A stretch of DNA of 64,000 nt, taken from assembly GCA_035627375.1 (NCBI GenBank), contig DASPLX010000017.1, positions 62,001 through 126,000 of the forward strand, written 5' to 3'. Below, piece after piece: positions 1 to 10,991 of this stretch. The first letter of the stretch is position 1, and every line of letters starts with the position of its first letter. The notes below the pieces were generated by a model. It searched no databases, had not been told where the DNA came from, and worked only from the letters and a program-made list of their open reading frames with translations. Position numbers and translations under genes: made by a program. Origin of the DNA: DASPLX01 sp035627375. Lineage in GTDB: Bacteria > Pseudomonadota > Gammaproteobacteria > Burkholderiales > Burkholderiaceae_D.

Positions 1-420
1 GCTATCCAATCGGGCTCGCTGATCACGGCCCGGATGGCGGCCGAACAGGGGCGGGAAGTGTTCGCGATCCCGGGTTCGATCCACTCGCCGCTGGCCAAGG
101 GTTGCCACCGCTTGATCAAGCAGGGCGCCAAGCTGGTGGAATCGGCCGAGGACATCCTGGAGGAGTTCCGTTACTACCAGGCGGTCAAGGCCGGCCTGCC
201 GGCCATCCAGGCCACACCGGCGCCTGCCGCGCCCTCGCCGGCGGCGATGCCCGTGACCGACCCGCTGCTCGAAGCAATGGGCTTCGATCCGGTGCCGCTC
301 GATGCCTTGGCGATGCGCTGCGGTCTCGACGCGGCAACCTTGTCGGCCCGATTACTGGGCCTTGAACTGGACGGCAGGATCGAAGTACTGCCGGGCGGCT
401 CGTATCGCCGGCTCGCCTGA
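1..420 (+). CDS. dprA: DNA processing protein DprA, C-terminal part (5' end outside window)
   Basis: The reading frame is open from base 1 and ends with TGA at 418-420, so only the last ~139 residues are present. The start of the fragment carries the DprA Rossmann signature SGSLITARMAAEQGREVFA followed by IPGS, which in the family lies late in the Rossmann-like domain that loads RecA onto incoming single-stranded DNA. After a Pro/Ala-rich linker (about residues 60-83 of the fragment) comes a winged-helix-like tail (DPLLEAMGFDPVPLDALAMR), matching the C-terminal DprA_WH domain. It lies upstream of smg and topB in the same orientation, a common betaproteobacterial arrangement. The role in transformation or recombination is inferred from the family. 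Confidence 0.95.
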   Translation, partial: AIQSGSLITARMAAEQGREVFAIPGSIHSPLAKGCHRLIKQGAKLVESAEDILEEFRYYQAVKAGLPAIQATPAPAAPSPAAMPVTDPLLEAMGFDPVPLDALAMRCGLDAATLSARLLGLELDGRIEVLPGGSYRRLA

Positions 421-666
421 CGACTGCGCGAACATGCTACACTTCCGCTGACGTCCTCGCGCAACTCTGTGTTTTGCAACAACTTCTTTTCTCCCGAACT
501 TTCCTTCGCTTTTGACGTCTCTTGTAAGGTGTTAATCCGCCTTGCATATAAAAGTTTTTCGATAGCCGAAAAGCTATCAAGCGGATGATGTTTCTCATCA
601 AATAGTTTCCGAAAAGCATTACAACCGGGCTTGTGCCGCCTCTTCCTTAGCGATAAAGTACCTTCC

Positions 667-1143
667 ATGTTTGACGTCCTTGTCTATCTTTACGAGACTT
701 ATTACCGTCCGGATGCCTGCCCGGATTCGGAGGCGCTGGCCAGAAAGCTGTCCGCGGTCGGTTTCGAGGAAGAAGAAATTTCGGAGGCGCTCGGCTGGCT
801 GGCCGATCTGGCCGAAACCACCAGCAAGCTCGCCGACAACTATCCCCAACAGACGGCGTTTTCCTTCGGCACCCGGATTTACGTAACGCGCGAGGTCGAT
901 GCGCTGGGCCCGGAAGCGATCGGCATCATCCAATTCCTGGAATCCGCCAAGGTCATCACTCCGGTACAACGCGAGATCGTGATCGAACGCGCCCTGGCGG
1001 CCAGCGACGAGCAAATCTCGCTCGACAAGCTCAAAGTCATCGTGCTGATGGTGTTATGGAGCCAGGGCAGGGAGCCGGACGGTTTGATCTTTGACGAATT
1101 GTTCGACGACCCGGAAGATGGCGAGCCGCGCTTGTTGCACTAA
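667..1143 (+). CDS. smg: Smg family protein (DUF494)
   Basis: This 158-residue protein begins MFDVLVYLYETYYRPDACPD, the typical Smg start, and ends LFDDPEDGEPRLLH. An in-frame upstream start exists, but the ATG at 667 gives the family's usual N terminus and length. The protein is acidic and helical with no membrane segment. Smg is conserved between dprA and the topoisomerase gene in beta- and gammaproteobacteria, and its biochemical function is not established. The 246-bp gap upstream is clearly AT-richer than the flanks, so smg-topB probably has its own promoter there, although I could not fix a convincing -35/-10 pair. Confidence 0.93.
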   Translation: MFDVLVYLYETYYRPDACPDSEALARKLSAVGFEEEEISEALGWLADLAETTSKLADNYPQQTAFSFGTRIYVTREVDALGPEAIGIIQFLESAKVITPVQREIVIERALAASDEQISLDKLKVIVLMVLWSQGREPDGLIFDELFDDPEDGEPRLLH

Positions 1144-1433
1144 ACCCACTCTTTTTTTCTTCAAGTTTTCGCTCAGATACGCTTTCTTGAAGCGAGCACC
1201 CTCGCCGCCGAGCGTTTGTCGCGGCCAACAGGCTTGTCCTCCTTGCTTGCGGATTGCGGCGTAACGCGCTTATCATTGGCCGCTTGACGGCCCATTAATA
1301 CGTTGGGGATAGAGTATCGCTATTGCTAGGCTCTTTCCCTAAGCAAATAATCAAGCATTCCCATAGAGTTGCAATTCATGCAACCGACTTGCCTTGCCAC
1401 CGGCACGAGCATGCCTTACTGAGAAGAACAGCC

Positions 1434-4100
<2,667 letters not shown>

Positions 4101-4123
4101 CCGGCGCGGCAACCGTGAAGTAG

Positions 4124-4154
4124 AACCGCCGGGCGCCCTCGGGCTCCCGGTTTT
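4124..4154 (+). terminator. Rho-independent terminator after topB
   Basis: An imperfect GC-rich hairpin (AACCGCCGGGCGCCC / GGGCTCCCGGTT, with small bulges) is followed directly by TTTT. It lies 24 bp after the topB stop and before the next gene. Read from the sequence; folding energy was not computed. Confidence 0.6.
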
Positions 4155-4180
4155 GTCCACCTGTCTCGAGGAGCCTGCCG

Positions 4181-4546
4181 ATGGATCACATGGATCAACT
4201 TCCGGAACAAACGCCGCCCGCCGCGCCCAGCAAGGACGATTGCAATATCGCGATGCTGGCGCATCTGCTCGGCATATTCACCGGCTTCGTCGGCGCGCTC
4301 ATCATCTGGCTCATCAAGAAAGACGAATCGAGCTTCATCAACGATCAAGCCAAGGAAGCCTTGAATTTTCAGATCACCGTCGCGATCGGCTTGATCGGCG
4401 CCTGGATACTGGCCTTCATCCTGATCGGCTTCCTGCTGGTGCCGGCGATCTTCCTCGCCAACTTCATTCTCTGCATCCTGGCGGCGATCGCCGCCTCGAA
4501 GGGCGAGTCCTACCGTTATCCGTTCGCGCTGCGCCTGGTGAAGTAA
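4181..4546 (+). CDS. DUF4870 family small membrane protein
   Basis: A 121-residue protein with a hydrophilic N terminus (about 25 residues), then a helix pair around residues 27-50 and a long double-pass hydrophobic stretch around residues 65-105. The order 'NIAMLAHLLGIFTGFVGALI..WLIKKDESSFINDQAKEALNFQI' is the DUF4870 pattern: a first membrane helix, the KKDES.F...QAKEALNFQ loop and two further helices. Function is unknown; homologues are small inner-membrane proteins. A good Shine-Dalgarno (GAGGAG) precedes the ATG. The gene stands alone between topB and the convergent CDF transporter. Confidence 0.88.
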   Translation: MDHMDQLPEQTPPAAPSKDDCNIAMLAHLLGIFTGFVGALIIWLIKKDESSFINDQAKEALNFQITVAIGLIGAWILAFILIGFLLVPAIFLANFILCILAAIAASKGESYRYPFALRLVK

Positions 4547-4598
4547 TCCGGCGCTCCGGAGCCGGGGCGAGCACACGGCCCGCTCGCGGCCCGGCGGC

Positions 4599-5519
4599 TC
4601 AATCGCGGCTGCCGCCGACGTCCGGCTCGAAGAAACACCATTTCGCCTGCGGCCATTGGCGCTGTATGCTGTCCTCGACCGCGTTGATCGCGTCGACCAG
4701 CGCCCGGTCGCTCGCGGCGGGCCGCATCTTGGCCTGCACGGCAACCATCAGTTGATCGCCCCATTGCATCGTGATCAGGTGCAGCACGCGCTCGACTTCC
4801 GGACGCGCTTCGACGTGGGCCTTGATCGCCGCGTGGATTTCCGGATCGGCCGATTCGCCCGTGATCATCGCCTTGACTTCGCGCGTGACGGCGACGGCGA
4901 TCAGCATCAGCAAGACACCGACGGCGATCGAGCCGACCGCATCCCAGGCCGGATTGCCGGTCGCCGCCGCGATCGCGACGGCGAAAAATGCGATCACGAG
5001 ACCGACCAGCGCCGCGATGTCTTCGCCGGCGACCACCATCAGTTCGGATTGGCGCGTCTCGCGGAACCAGCGCAAGAAGGGCTTGCCCTGCGCGATCTTG
5101 CGGATTTCCTTCATCGCGCCGTAGAGCGAAAACGCCTCGAGCACGATCGACACGCCAAGGATCACCATCGCCACCGTCGCGTTCTTCAAGGGTTCCGGAT
5201 GCTTCCAATGCTCGATGCCTTCCATGACGGAAAACACGCCGCCGAGGAAGAACAGCAGGATCGCAACCATCATCGCCCAGAAATACACGACGCGGCCGTA
5301 GCCCATCGGATGCTCGTCGTCGGCCGGCCGTTTCGCCTCCTTCAGGCCGAGCAGCAGGAACACCTGGTTCGTGCAGTCGGCGAGCGAGTGGATCGCTTCG
5401 GCCAGCATGGCGCCGGAACCGGTGTAGAGCGAGCCGCCGAATTTGGCCACGGCGATGCCGCCGTTGGCGCCGAGCGCATAGAGGATAGCCTTGGTCGAGC
5501 CGTCGGAAGGAGAAGACAT
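4599..5519 (-). CDS. Cation diffusion facilitator (CDF) family metal exporter
   Basis: This 306-residue membrane protein has the CDF layout: about six transmembrane helices in the first ~200 residues and a soluble C-terminal domain. The helix-2 metal site appears as AEAIHSLADCTNQ (H and D ligands), and helix 5 carries GEDIAALVGLVIA. The large cytoplasmic loop GYGRVVYFWAMM and the spacing are closest to the SLC30A9/ZT_dimer-like bacterial branch. Family members exchange cytoplasmic Zn2+, Fe2+ or Co2+ for protons; the metal cannot be told from sequence. The gene is monocistronic and convergent with the DUF4870 gene. Confidence 0.9.
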   Translation of the reverse strand: MSSPSDGSTKAILYALGANGGIAVAKFGGSLYTGSGAMLAEAIHSLADCTNQVFLLLGLKEAKRPADDEHPMGYGRVVYFWAMMVAILLFFLGGVFSVMEGIEHWKHPEPLKNATVAMVILGVSIVLEAFSLYGAMKEIRKIAQGKPFLRWFRETRQSELMVVAGEDIAALVGLVIAFFAVAIAAATGNPAWDAVGSIAVGVLLMLIAVAVTREVKAMITGESADPEIHAAIKAHVEARPEVERVLHLITMQWGDQLMVAVQAKMRPAASDRALVDAINAVEDSIQRQWPQAKWCFFEPDVGGSRD

Positions 5520-5765
5520 GGCGTTGGAGTGTGAGCGATAAGGAAAGACGCCACATTAGCGGCTTCGTTTTCGGGATGCAAGTCGCGGCCGCCGACGCAA
5601 CTGGCCCGGAGACAGTTCCAAGCCTCGAACGCGAACAATGCGTTAGATCAATCCGCGCCGGCCAAGTGGAACTTTTGGCATGTAAATCTTTCTATCTTCA
5701 CGCGTCATGCGACCTCAGGCGCGGGCAAATCGTTGCGCTGCTTTATCAATCACAAGGAGAAAGTT

Positions 5766-6134
5766 ATGTCTAAATGGATCGCACTACTGGCATGCGCCCT
5801 TTCACTTGCCGCATGCACCACCGCCGGCACCCGCTCGTCGTCGGGAAGCAGCGACATGGGCGGCACGTCGTCGTCCTCGGGCGCGGGTGCAATGGGTTCG
5901 GGCTCGTCCTCCGGCACCACCGACAGCGGCATGACCGGCGGCACGAGTTCCTCGTCCGGCGCATCGGGTACGACCGGCAATTCCTCGAGCGGCAGCTACG
6001 ACAGCTCTTCCGGTTCGTCGAGCACCATGCCGGCGGGCACCGGCAATGAAGGCAGCAACACGCAATCGCCCAATCCCACCGTGAGCGAGGATCGCAATAC
6101 CTCGGTTACGCCCACCAATCCGACCGGCCGCTGA
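5766..6134 (+). CDS. Ser/Gly-rich lipoprotein
   Basis: The 122-residue product starts MSKWIALLACALSLAACTTA, a lipoprotein signal peptide with lipobox LAAC (mature Cys17). The rest is a low-complexity chain of Ser, Gly and Thr (runs of S and motifs such as GGTSSSSGA), ending with an Asn/Pro/Thr-rich tail. A strong AAGGAG lies 7 bases before this ATG, which excludes the upstream in-frame start. No domain is recognisable. It is probably an intrinsically disordered, membrane-anchored spacer or stress lipoprotein; function unknown. Confidence 0.75.
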   Translation: MSKWIALLACALSLAACTTAGTRSSSGSSDMGGTSSSSGAGAMGSGSSSGTTDSGMTGGTSSSSGASGTTGNSSSGSYDSSSGSSSTMPAGTGNEGSNTQSPNPTVSEDRNTSVTPTNPTGR

Positions 6135-6246
6135 TCCCCTTCGGCAGGTCGACATCATCGTCGGCAAGCGCGGTGCGAAATGCGTCTGCGCTTGCCGTCT
6201 CGTTTTCCGTTTGCAGGTGATTTTCGGCTGAAGAGCCAGTGCCGCA

Positions 6247-7782
6247 TCAGCCGAGCGAATGCCAGAGCAGGAGCGCGGCATAGCCGCGCCACGGCGCCCA
6301 TGCCTGGGCACGCGCGCTCAGCTGCTTTTCCGTCAGCTGCTGGTTTCGGCCTCGATGGCCGTCGCCGGCCGCCGCCTTTTGCAGGCCCAGATCGCCGGCG
6401 GGAAACGCGTCGGGAAAACGCAGCGCGCGCAAGGCGATGTATTGCGCCGTCCAATCGCCTATGCCGGCGACCGTCTTCAAACGCGCGACGGCCTCGTCGA
6501 GCGTGCAGCCCGGTTTCATCTGCAAGCCGCCGTCCGCGGCGAAGCGGGCGAGCGCGCGGATGGTGGCGGCGCGCGTGGCCGGCATGCCGATCTGGGCGAT
6601 CTCGCTTGCCTCCGCGTTGGCCAGCGTCTGCGCCTGCGGAAAATGATGGGTCAGCGCCGGCACCGGCATCGTCCCCGGCCGGCAGCTCCGCCCGAAGCGC
6701 GCGACGAGACGTCCCGACAGGGTCGTTGCGCCGGCCACGCTGACTTGCTGGCCGAGCACCGCGCGCACCGCCAGCTCGAATGCATCGAATGCGCCCGGCA
6801 CCCGCAAGCCTTGCGCGCGCGCCAGCTGCGCGCTCAACAGGGGATCCTGCTGCAGATGCAGGCGGATGATGTCGGGGTTGGCGTCGAGATCGAATTGATT
6901 GCGCAAGCGCGCCATCAGCGGCATCAGGAGCGGCGCCAGCGACGGCGCGATTTGCGCCTGCAATTGGTGTTTCGCCGCCAGATGCGTGACGCGCAGCCAG
7001 CCGTCCGCCACGCCCGAGACGGTGCGCAACCGCACGCTGCGGAGATAGACGGGCGTTCCCTTGTCGTTCTCGATCGCTTCGACGCCCGGAATCGCGCGCC
7101 CGGCCAGATAGCGCGCGATGTCGTCCCAGCCGAACGGCGGCCGATACGCCAGGCGCAAGGTCAGGGCATCCGGCTCCTTGCCCTCCTTGCCGTCGCTCCG
7201 GATCGCGCGCCGGACTTCGGTCGGCGCCATCCGGTAACGCTCGGCGAACAGCGTGTTGAAACGGCGCACGCTGCCGAAGCCGGCCGCATAGGCGACATCA
7301 ACCATGCTCAGCGAGGTTTCCTGCAGCAGCTTCTTCGCGAACAAGAGGCGTTGCGTCTGCGCCAATTCCACCGGCGTCACGCCGAAGTGCTGCAGCAATA
7401 CGCGCCGCAGCTGGCGCGACGACAATCCGACTTCCTCGGCCAGCCGTTCGACATCGCCGTCGTTCAACGCGCCGGCGGCGATGCGCTGCCAGACCGCGTA
7501 AGCGAGATTCTGCTGCACCGCGTACGGCGCGAGCTCCGGCCGGCAGCGCAAGCAGGGCCGGTAGCCGGCCGCCTCGGCCGCGGCGGCGCTCGAAAAGAAT
7601 TCGCACGACGATTCGCGCGGCGTCTTGACCGCGCACACCGGGCGGCAATAGATACCGGTCGTCTTGACGCCGGTGAAGAAGACGCCGTCGAAACGCGTGT
7701 CCTTGGCGGCGAGGGCGCGGTAATAGCGGGTGCGGTCCGCCAGCGCGGGAATATCGTGGGAGGATGCGGTCGTTTGGGCCAT
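6247..7782 (-). CDS. Ada-type regulator / AlkA 3-methyladenine DNA glycosylase fusion
   Basis: A 511-residue three-part protein. Residues ~10-85 are the Ada N-terminal zinc domain with the four cysteines C46, C50, C77 and C80 (IYCRPVC ... CLRC), where the first accepts methyl groups from phosphotriesters in Ada. Residues ~90-190 are an AraC-type double HTH (LSMVDVAYAAGFGSVRRFN). The remainder is AlkA: AlkA_N plus the HhH-GPD motif VAGIGDWTAQYIALRALR, with the catalytic Asp retained in PAGDLGL. There is no C-terminal O6-methylguanine transferase domain. It probably senses methylation damage, activates its own expression and excises alkylated bases. The ATG at 7782 is preferred over a TTG two codons upstream. 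Confidence 0.92.
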   Translation of the reverse strand: MAQTTASSHDIPALADRTRYYRALAAKDTRFDGVFFTGVKTTGIYCRPVCAVKTPRESSCEFFSSAAAAEAAGYRPCLRCRPELAPYAVQQNLAYAVWQRIAAGALNDGDVERLAEEVGLSSRQLRRVLLQHFGVTPVELAQTQRLLFAKKLLQETSLSMVDVAYAAGFGSVRRFNTLFAERYRMAPTEVRRAIRSDGKEGKEPDALTLRLAYRPPFGWDDIARYLAGRAIPGVEAIENDKGTPVYLRSVRLRTVSGVADGWLRVTHLAAKHQLQAQIAPSLAPLLMPLMARLRNQFDLDANPDIIRLHLQQDPLLSAQLARAQGLRVPGAFDAFELAVRAVLGQQVSVAGATTLSGRLVARFGRSCRPGTMPVPALTHHFPQAQTLANAEASEIAQIGMPATRAATIRALARFAADGGLQMKPGCTLDEAVARLKTVAGIGDWTAQYIALRALRFPDAFPAGDLGLQKAAAGDGHRGRNQQLTEKQLSARAQAWAPWRGYAALLLWHSLG

Positions 7783-7858
7783 GCGCAAGTTATACGCGCC
7801 GCCGCCAGCGGCGTCTAGCCGTTTTCGGACACGAAAGCGGCAGGCCGGCGCCCCGCCA

Positions 7859-8077
7859 TCAACCTTGCTCTTCCTCTCGCTGCCGCTCTCGCATGCGCTG
7901 CATCACCTCCCGCGCCGCCGCGCTGGCGTGCGCCTCCCAGGCGCCCATCCGGCGATGCGCGGGCATAAGGCCGAGGTCGTGATCCATCCAGCGCGGACGC
8001 AGCGCCCGCAGCGCGGCGATGACGAGAGCCCTGGCGCGCGACGCAGTCGTGGAAGTCGGCAAGGTCTGGATATTCAT
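7859..8077 (-). CDS. Small hypothetical protein divergent from LysR gene
   Basis: A 72-residue reading frame starting MNIQTLPTSTTASRARALVI with GGAG upstream. It is basic, rich in Ala, Arg and Met, and predicted helical, ending RMRERQREEEQG. No domain is recognised. The start lies 93 bp from the divergent LysR-type gene at 8171, the arrangement expected of a LysR target. Longer in-frame starts run into the LysR coding sequence and were rejected. It is real only if this promoter logic holds; conservation in relatives would decide. Confidence 0.5.
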   Translation of the reverse strand: MNIQTLPTSTTASRARALVIAALRALRPRWMDHDLGLMPAHRRMGAWEAHASAAAREVMQRMRERQREEEQG

Positions 8078-8170
8078 GATGAGGCGCTCCGTGTTCGATT
8101 GGCGTGCGCCCAGTGTAGGTGTTAGTCTACGCACAATAAACATCCGATTTTGCGTTTTAGATTTGCAAAA

Positions 8171-9136
8171 ATGCACAACAAGAAAATCGCCGCGACGAAC
8201 CCGGAGGCGCTGGAAGCGAGCGCATCGAAACTCGATTGGGACGATCTGCGCCATGTGCTGGCCGTCGCCCGCCACGGCTCGCTATCGGGCGCGGCGCGCG
8301 CGCTGCGGGTCACCCATTCGACGATGCTCAGGCGCATCGATGCCGTCGAGGGCAAGCTCCAGACCCGCCTGTTCGAACGCTTGCGCGACGGCTATGTCGC
8401 CACCGAGGCCGGCGAACTGCTGCGTCGGGCCGCCGAGCAGTGCGAACCGCTGGTCGCCGAAGCCGAACGGCTCGTCATCGGCGGCGACACGCGCCTGACC
8501 GGAAGCTTGCGCATCACCACGGCGCCCGTGATAGCCCTGCATCTGCTGCCGCCCGTGCTCGCCAAATTTTGCGGCGCGCATCCGGACATCGAGGTGGAGC
8601 TGCAGACCTCGCTGGAACGCGTCGATCTGTCCCGCCGCGAAGCCGATGTCGCGCTGCGCGTGGCGCACAAGGTGCCGGATTACCTGGTGGGCCGCGTCGT
8701 CGGCGAGCTCCGCATGCGGATTTACGCATGGCCCGGAGCGCCCTTCCTGGCCGCCGGGAAAAGGATCTCGAAACCGCTGCCGGTCGATGCGGTGATACGC
8801 GACTTCCCGTGGATCAGCTTCGAGCGCGACGTGCTTGAGCGCCCGTCGAATCGCTGGCTCCAGGCGAATGTGCCGGCTTCGTCGGTCGTGCTGCGCGTCG
8901 ACCACTTCCCGAGCGCCCTCGCGATGCTGCGCACCGGCATCGGCGTCGCCCTGCTGCCGGAGATCGTGACGAACGATGCCCCGGAACTCGTCGCCCTGAC
9001 CGCGCCGATCGAGGAATTGGACATGCCGATATGGATACTGACCCATCCCGACCTGCGCAACTCCGCGCGCGTGCGCGCCTTCCTGCAGATGGCCGGCGAC
9101 GAGATCGGACGCCTGGCCGGGCCGCGCCGGCCCTAG
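8171..9136 (+). CDS. LysR-family transcriptional regulator
   Basis: The 321-residue protein has an N-terminal winged HTH (WDDLRHVLAVARHGSLSGAARAL, then VTHSTMLRRIDAVEGKLQTRLFER, about residues 22-80) preceded by a ~20-residue extension. The rest is the two-lobed LysR effector domain (TGSLRITTAPVIALHLLPPVLAKF). The effector is unknown. The gene is divergent from the small protein at 7859-8077, with an AT-richer gap between them that likely holds its operators. The AAAA just before the ATG gives no clear Shine-Dalgarno. A large hairpin overlaps its stop codon. Confidence 0.9.
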   Translation: MHNKKIAATNPEALEASASKLDWDDLRHVLAVARHGSLSGAARALRVTHSTMLRRIDAVEGKLQTRLFERLRDGYVATEAGELLRRAAEQCEPLVAEAERLVIGGDTRLTGSLRITTAPVIALHLLPPVLAKFCGAHPDIEVELQTSLERVDLSRREADVALRVAHKVPDYLVGRVVGELRMRIYAWPGAPFLAAGKRISKPLPVDAVIRDFPWISFERDVLERPSNRWLQANVPASSVVLRVDHFPSALAMLRTGIGVALLPEIVTNDAPELVALTAPIEELDMPIWILTHPDLRNSARVRAFLQMAGDEIGRLAGPRRP

Positions 9137-9189
9137 CGTGCCGAGCGGCCCCAGGCTTGCCGCTTGTAAGGCTGCGGCAAGGCACGCTA
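9134..9189 (+). terminator. Bulged hairpin overlapping the LysR stop codon
   Basis: The 3' arm GCGGCAAGGCACGCTA (9174-9189) is fully complementary to TAGCGTGCC (from 9134) joined to CTTGCCGC (from ~9156), with 13 extra bases bulged on the 5' side and a ~10-base loop. No T-run follows. It begins at the TAG stop of the LysR gene. Likely a transcription-end or mRNA-stabilising structure. Confidence 0.5.
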
Positions 9190-9215
9190 AGCTGTGCGTC
9201 CCTTCCTTCGCTTCC

Positions 9216-9527
9216 ATGGTCCGCGCAATGGACGACCGTCCGCTCTCCGTCCTGATCGAGCCGCAGCAATGGCACTTCCCGGCCGGCCCCGAAACGACCG
9301 TGCTGCAAGCCGCGCTCCAGGCTGGCATCGCGCTGCCGAATTCATGCCGCAACGGCACCTGCCGCACCTGCATGTGCCGGACGCGCGCGGGTCGGGTGCA
9401 ATATCGCATCGAATGGCCGGGCCTGAGCCGCGAAGAAAAAGATGAAGGCTACATCCTGGCGTGCGTCGCCTATCCGCAATCGGACCTGGTGATCGTCTCG
9501 CCCGCGGCCCGGAAAATCACTCCCTGA
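9216..9527 (+). CDS. Plant-type [2Fe-2S] ferredoxin
   Basis: A 103-residue single-domain protein with the ferredoxin fold. The cluster ligands are in CRNGTCRTC (C-x4-C-x2-C) and the fourth Cys is in YILACVAYP about 30 residues later. A beta-rich start (LSVLIEPQQWHFPAGPETTVLQAA) precedes the loop. It would carry electrons to an oxygenase or reductase not obvious nearby. Starts at 9216 and 9228 are both possible, and neither has a clear Shine-Dalgarno. It sits between the LysR gene and an MFS carrier gene. Confidence 0.88.
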   Translation: MVRAMDDRPLSVLIEPQQWHFPAGPETTVLQAALQAGIALPNSCRNGTCRTCMCRTRAGRVQYRIEWPGLSREEKDEGYILACVAYPQSDLVIVSPAARKITP

Positions 9528-9633
9528 AAGCCGGCTCCGGCCGGTGCTGGCCTCCCCGAAGCGGCGGGCCACGCGCTTTGCCGCTTTGCGCTACACTCGA
9601 TTTTCCCGCCCCCAAGCCCTTCGCAACGCCGCC

Positions 9634-10854
9634 ATGCTGACCGCCGCCCGCCCTCCGCAGTTGAAGACCGTCCTGATCGCCGCCGGCGTCGTACTCACCC
9701 TGGCAATGGGCGTGCGCCATGGTTTCGGTTTCTGGCTGCAACCGATTTCGCAAGCGCACGGCTGGACGCGCGAAACCTATTCGCTGGCGATGGCCCTGCA
9801 AAATCTGCTGTGGGGTGCGTTCGGTCCGTTCGCCGGCATGGCAGCCGACCGCTTCGGCACGGCGCGCGTCGTGATCGCCGGCGCGCTCTTTTATGTCGCG
9901 GGCTTGCTGTGGATGGCGCTGGTCGACCAGCCCGGCGCCTTCGTCGTCGGCTCCGGCATCCTGGTCGGCGCCGCGCTCGCCTGCACCGCGTTCGGCGCGG
10001 TCTCCGGCATCATCGGCCGCACGGCCCCCGAGCACAAGCGTTCATGGGCGTTCGGGATTTCCTCGGCGGCCAGTTCATTCGGACAATTCGTGATGATGCC
10101 GGTCGAACAACAGCTGATCTCCATCACCGGCTGGCAGCATGCCTTTTTTATCCTCGCGGCGCTGGTCGGACTCGCCATGCTGCCGATGGCGTTCGGCTTG
10201 CGCGAGCCGCCGGCCCAGCAGGCCGGCGGACCGCAGCAGAGCATTCTCGAGGCGACGCGGGAAGCGTTCTCCTATCGCCCGTTCCAGCTGCTGGTGGCCG
10301 GTTATTTCGTGTGCGGCTTCCAGGTCGTGTTCATCGGCGTCCACATGCCGGCCTATCTGAAGGACAAGGGCATCATGGATCCGAATGTCGCCGTCATGGC
10401 GCTGGCGCTGATCGGCCTGTTCAACATCTTCGGCTCCTATTACGCCGGCAAGCTCGGCGGCTTCCTGCCGAAGCGCTATCTGCTGTCGTCGATCTACTTG
10501 TCGCGCTCGATCGCCATCTCGCTGTTCCTGCTGGCGCCGCTGACGCCCTGGTCGGTCTATGTGTTCGCCTGCGCGATGGGGCTGCTCTGGCTGTCGACGG
10601 TGCCGCTCACCAGCGGCGTGATCGCCGGCATCTTCGGGGTGAAGCATATGTCGATGCTGGCGGGATTCGTGTTCTTTTCGCACCAGGTCGGCAGCTTCCT
10701 CGGCGTCTGGCTCGGCGGCTACCTCTACACCCGGCAGGGCAGCTACGACACCGTATGGGCGATCACGATCGCGCTCGGCATCTTCGCCGCCCTGGTCAAC
10801 CTGCCGATCGACGAGCGCGCCATCGTGCGCCCGCGGCAACCGGCCATGATCTGA
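9634..10854 (+). CDS. MFS transporter, oxalate/formate antiporter-like
   Basis: The 406-residue protein has twelve predicted helices. The start (LKTVLIAAGVVLTLAMGVRHGFGFWLQPI) and the loop 2-3 motif FGPFAGMAADRFGTARVV (G-x3-D-R-x-G) are typical of the OFA/monocarboxylate branch of MFS. The substrate is probably a small organic anion, but sequence does not show which. The ATG at 9634 begins the hydrophobic domain; a start 30 codons upstream would add a basic stretch without conservation. Eight bases downstream begins a 42-residue membrane peptide that overlaps the aminotransferase gene, so the three may be cotranscribed. Confidence 0.88.
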   Translation: MLTAARPPQLKTVLIAAGVVLTLAMGVRHGFGFWLQPISQAHGWTRETYSLAMALQNLLWGAFGPFAGMAADRFGTARVVIAGALFYVAGLLWMALVDQPGAFVVGSGILVGAALACTAFGAVSGIIGRTAPEHKRSWAFGISSAASSFGQFVMMPVEQQLISITGWQHAFFILAALVGLAMLPMAFGLREPPAQQAGGPQQSILEATREAFSYRPFQLLVAGYFVCGFQVVFIGVHMPAYLKDKGIMDPNVAVMALALIGLFNIFGSYYAGKLGGFLPKRYLLSSIYLSRSIAISLFLLAPLTPWSVYVFACAMGLLWLSTVPLTSGVIAGIFGVKHMSMLAGFVFFSHQVGSFLGVWLGGYLYTRQGSYDTVWAITIALGIFAALVNLPIDERAIVRPRQPAMI

Positions 10855-10862
10855 ATGCCGTC

Positions 10863-10991
10863 ATGCGCGCCAAGCTCAAATCCATGCTGTTGTACCTCGC
10901 CTTGGCGGCGGCGCTGGCGCTCGCGTTCGCGGCCTATCTGCAACCCTCGTTCGTCGTCGATCTCGCCAACCGCATCATCCTATGCTTCTGA
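10863..10991 (+). CDS. 42-residue single-pass membrane peptide
   Basis: A 42-codon frame beginning MRAKLKSMLLYLALAA: a short basic N terminus, then one hydrophobic helix (about residues 8-24) and the tail QPSFVVDLANRIILCF. It follows the MFS gene by 8 bp, and its stop TGA (10989-10991) lies inside the first codons of the aminotransferase gene, whose ATG is at 10982. The basic-then-hydrophobic pattern and the tight packing support a real small protein that may couple translation. No Shine-Dalgarno is obvious and its function is unknown. Confidence 0.6.
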   Translation: MRAKLKSMLLYLALAAALALAFAAYLQPSFVVDLANRIILCF

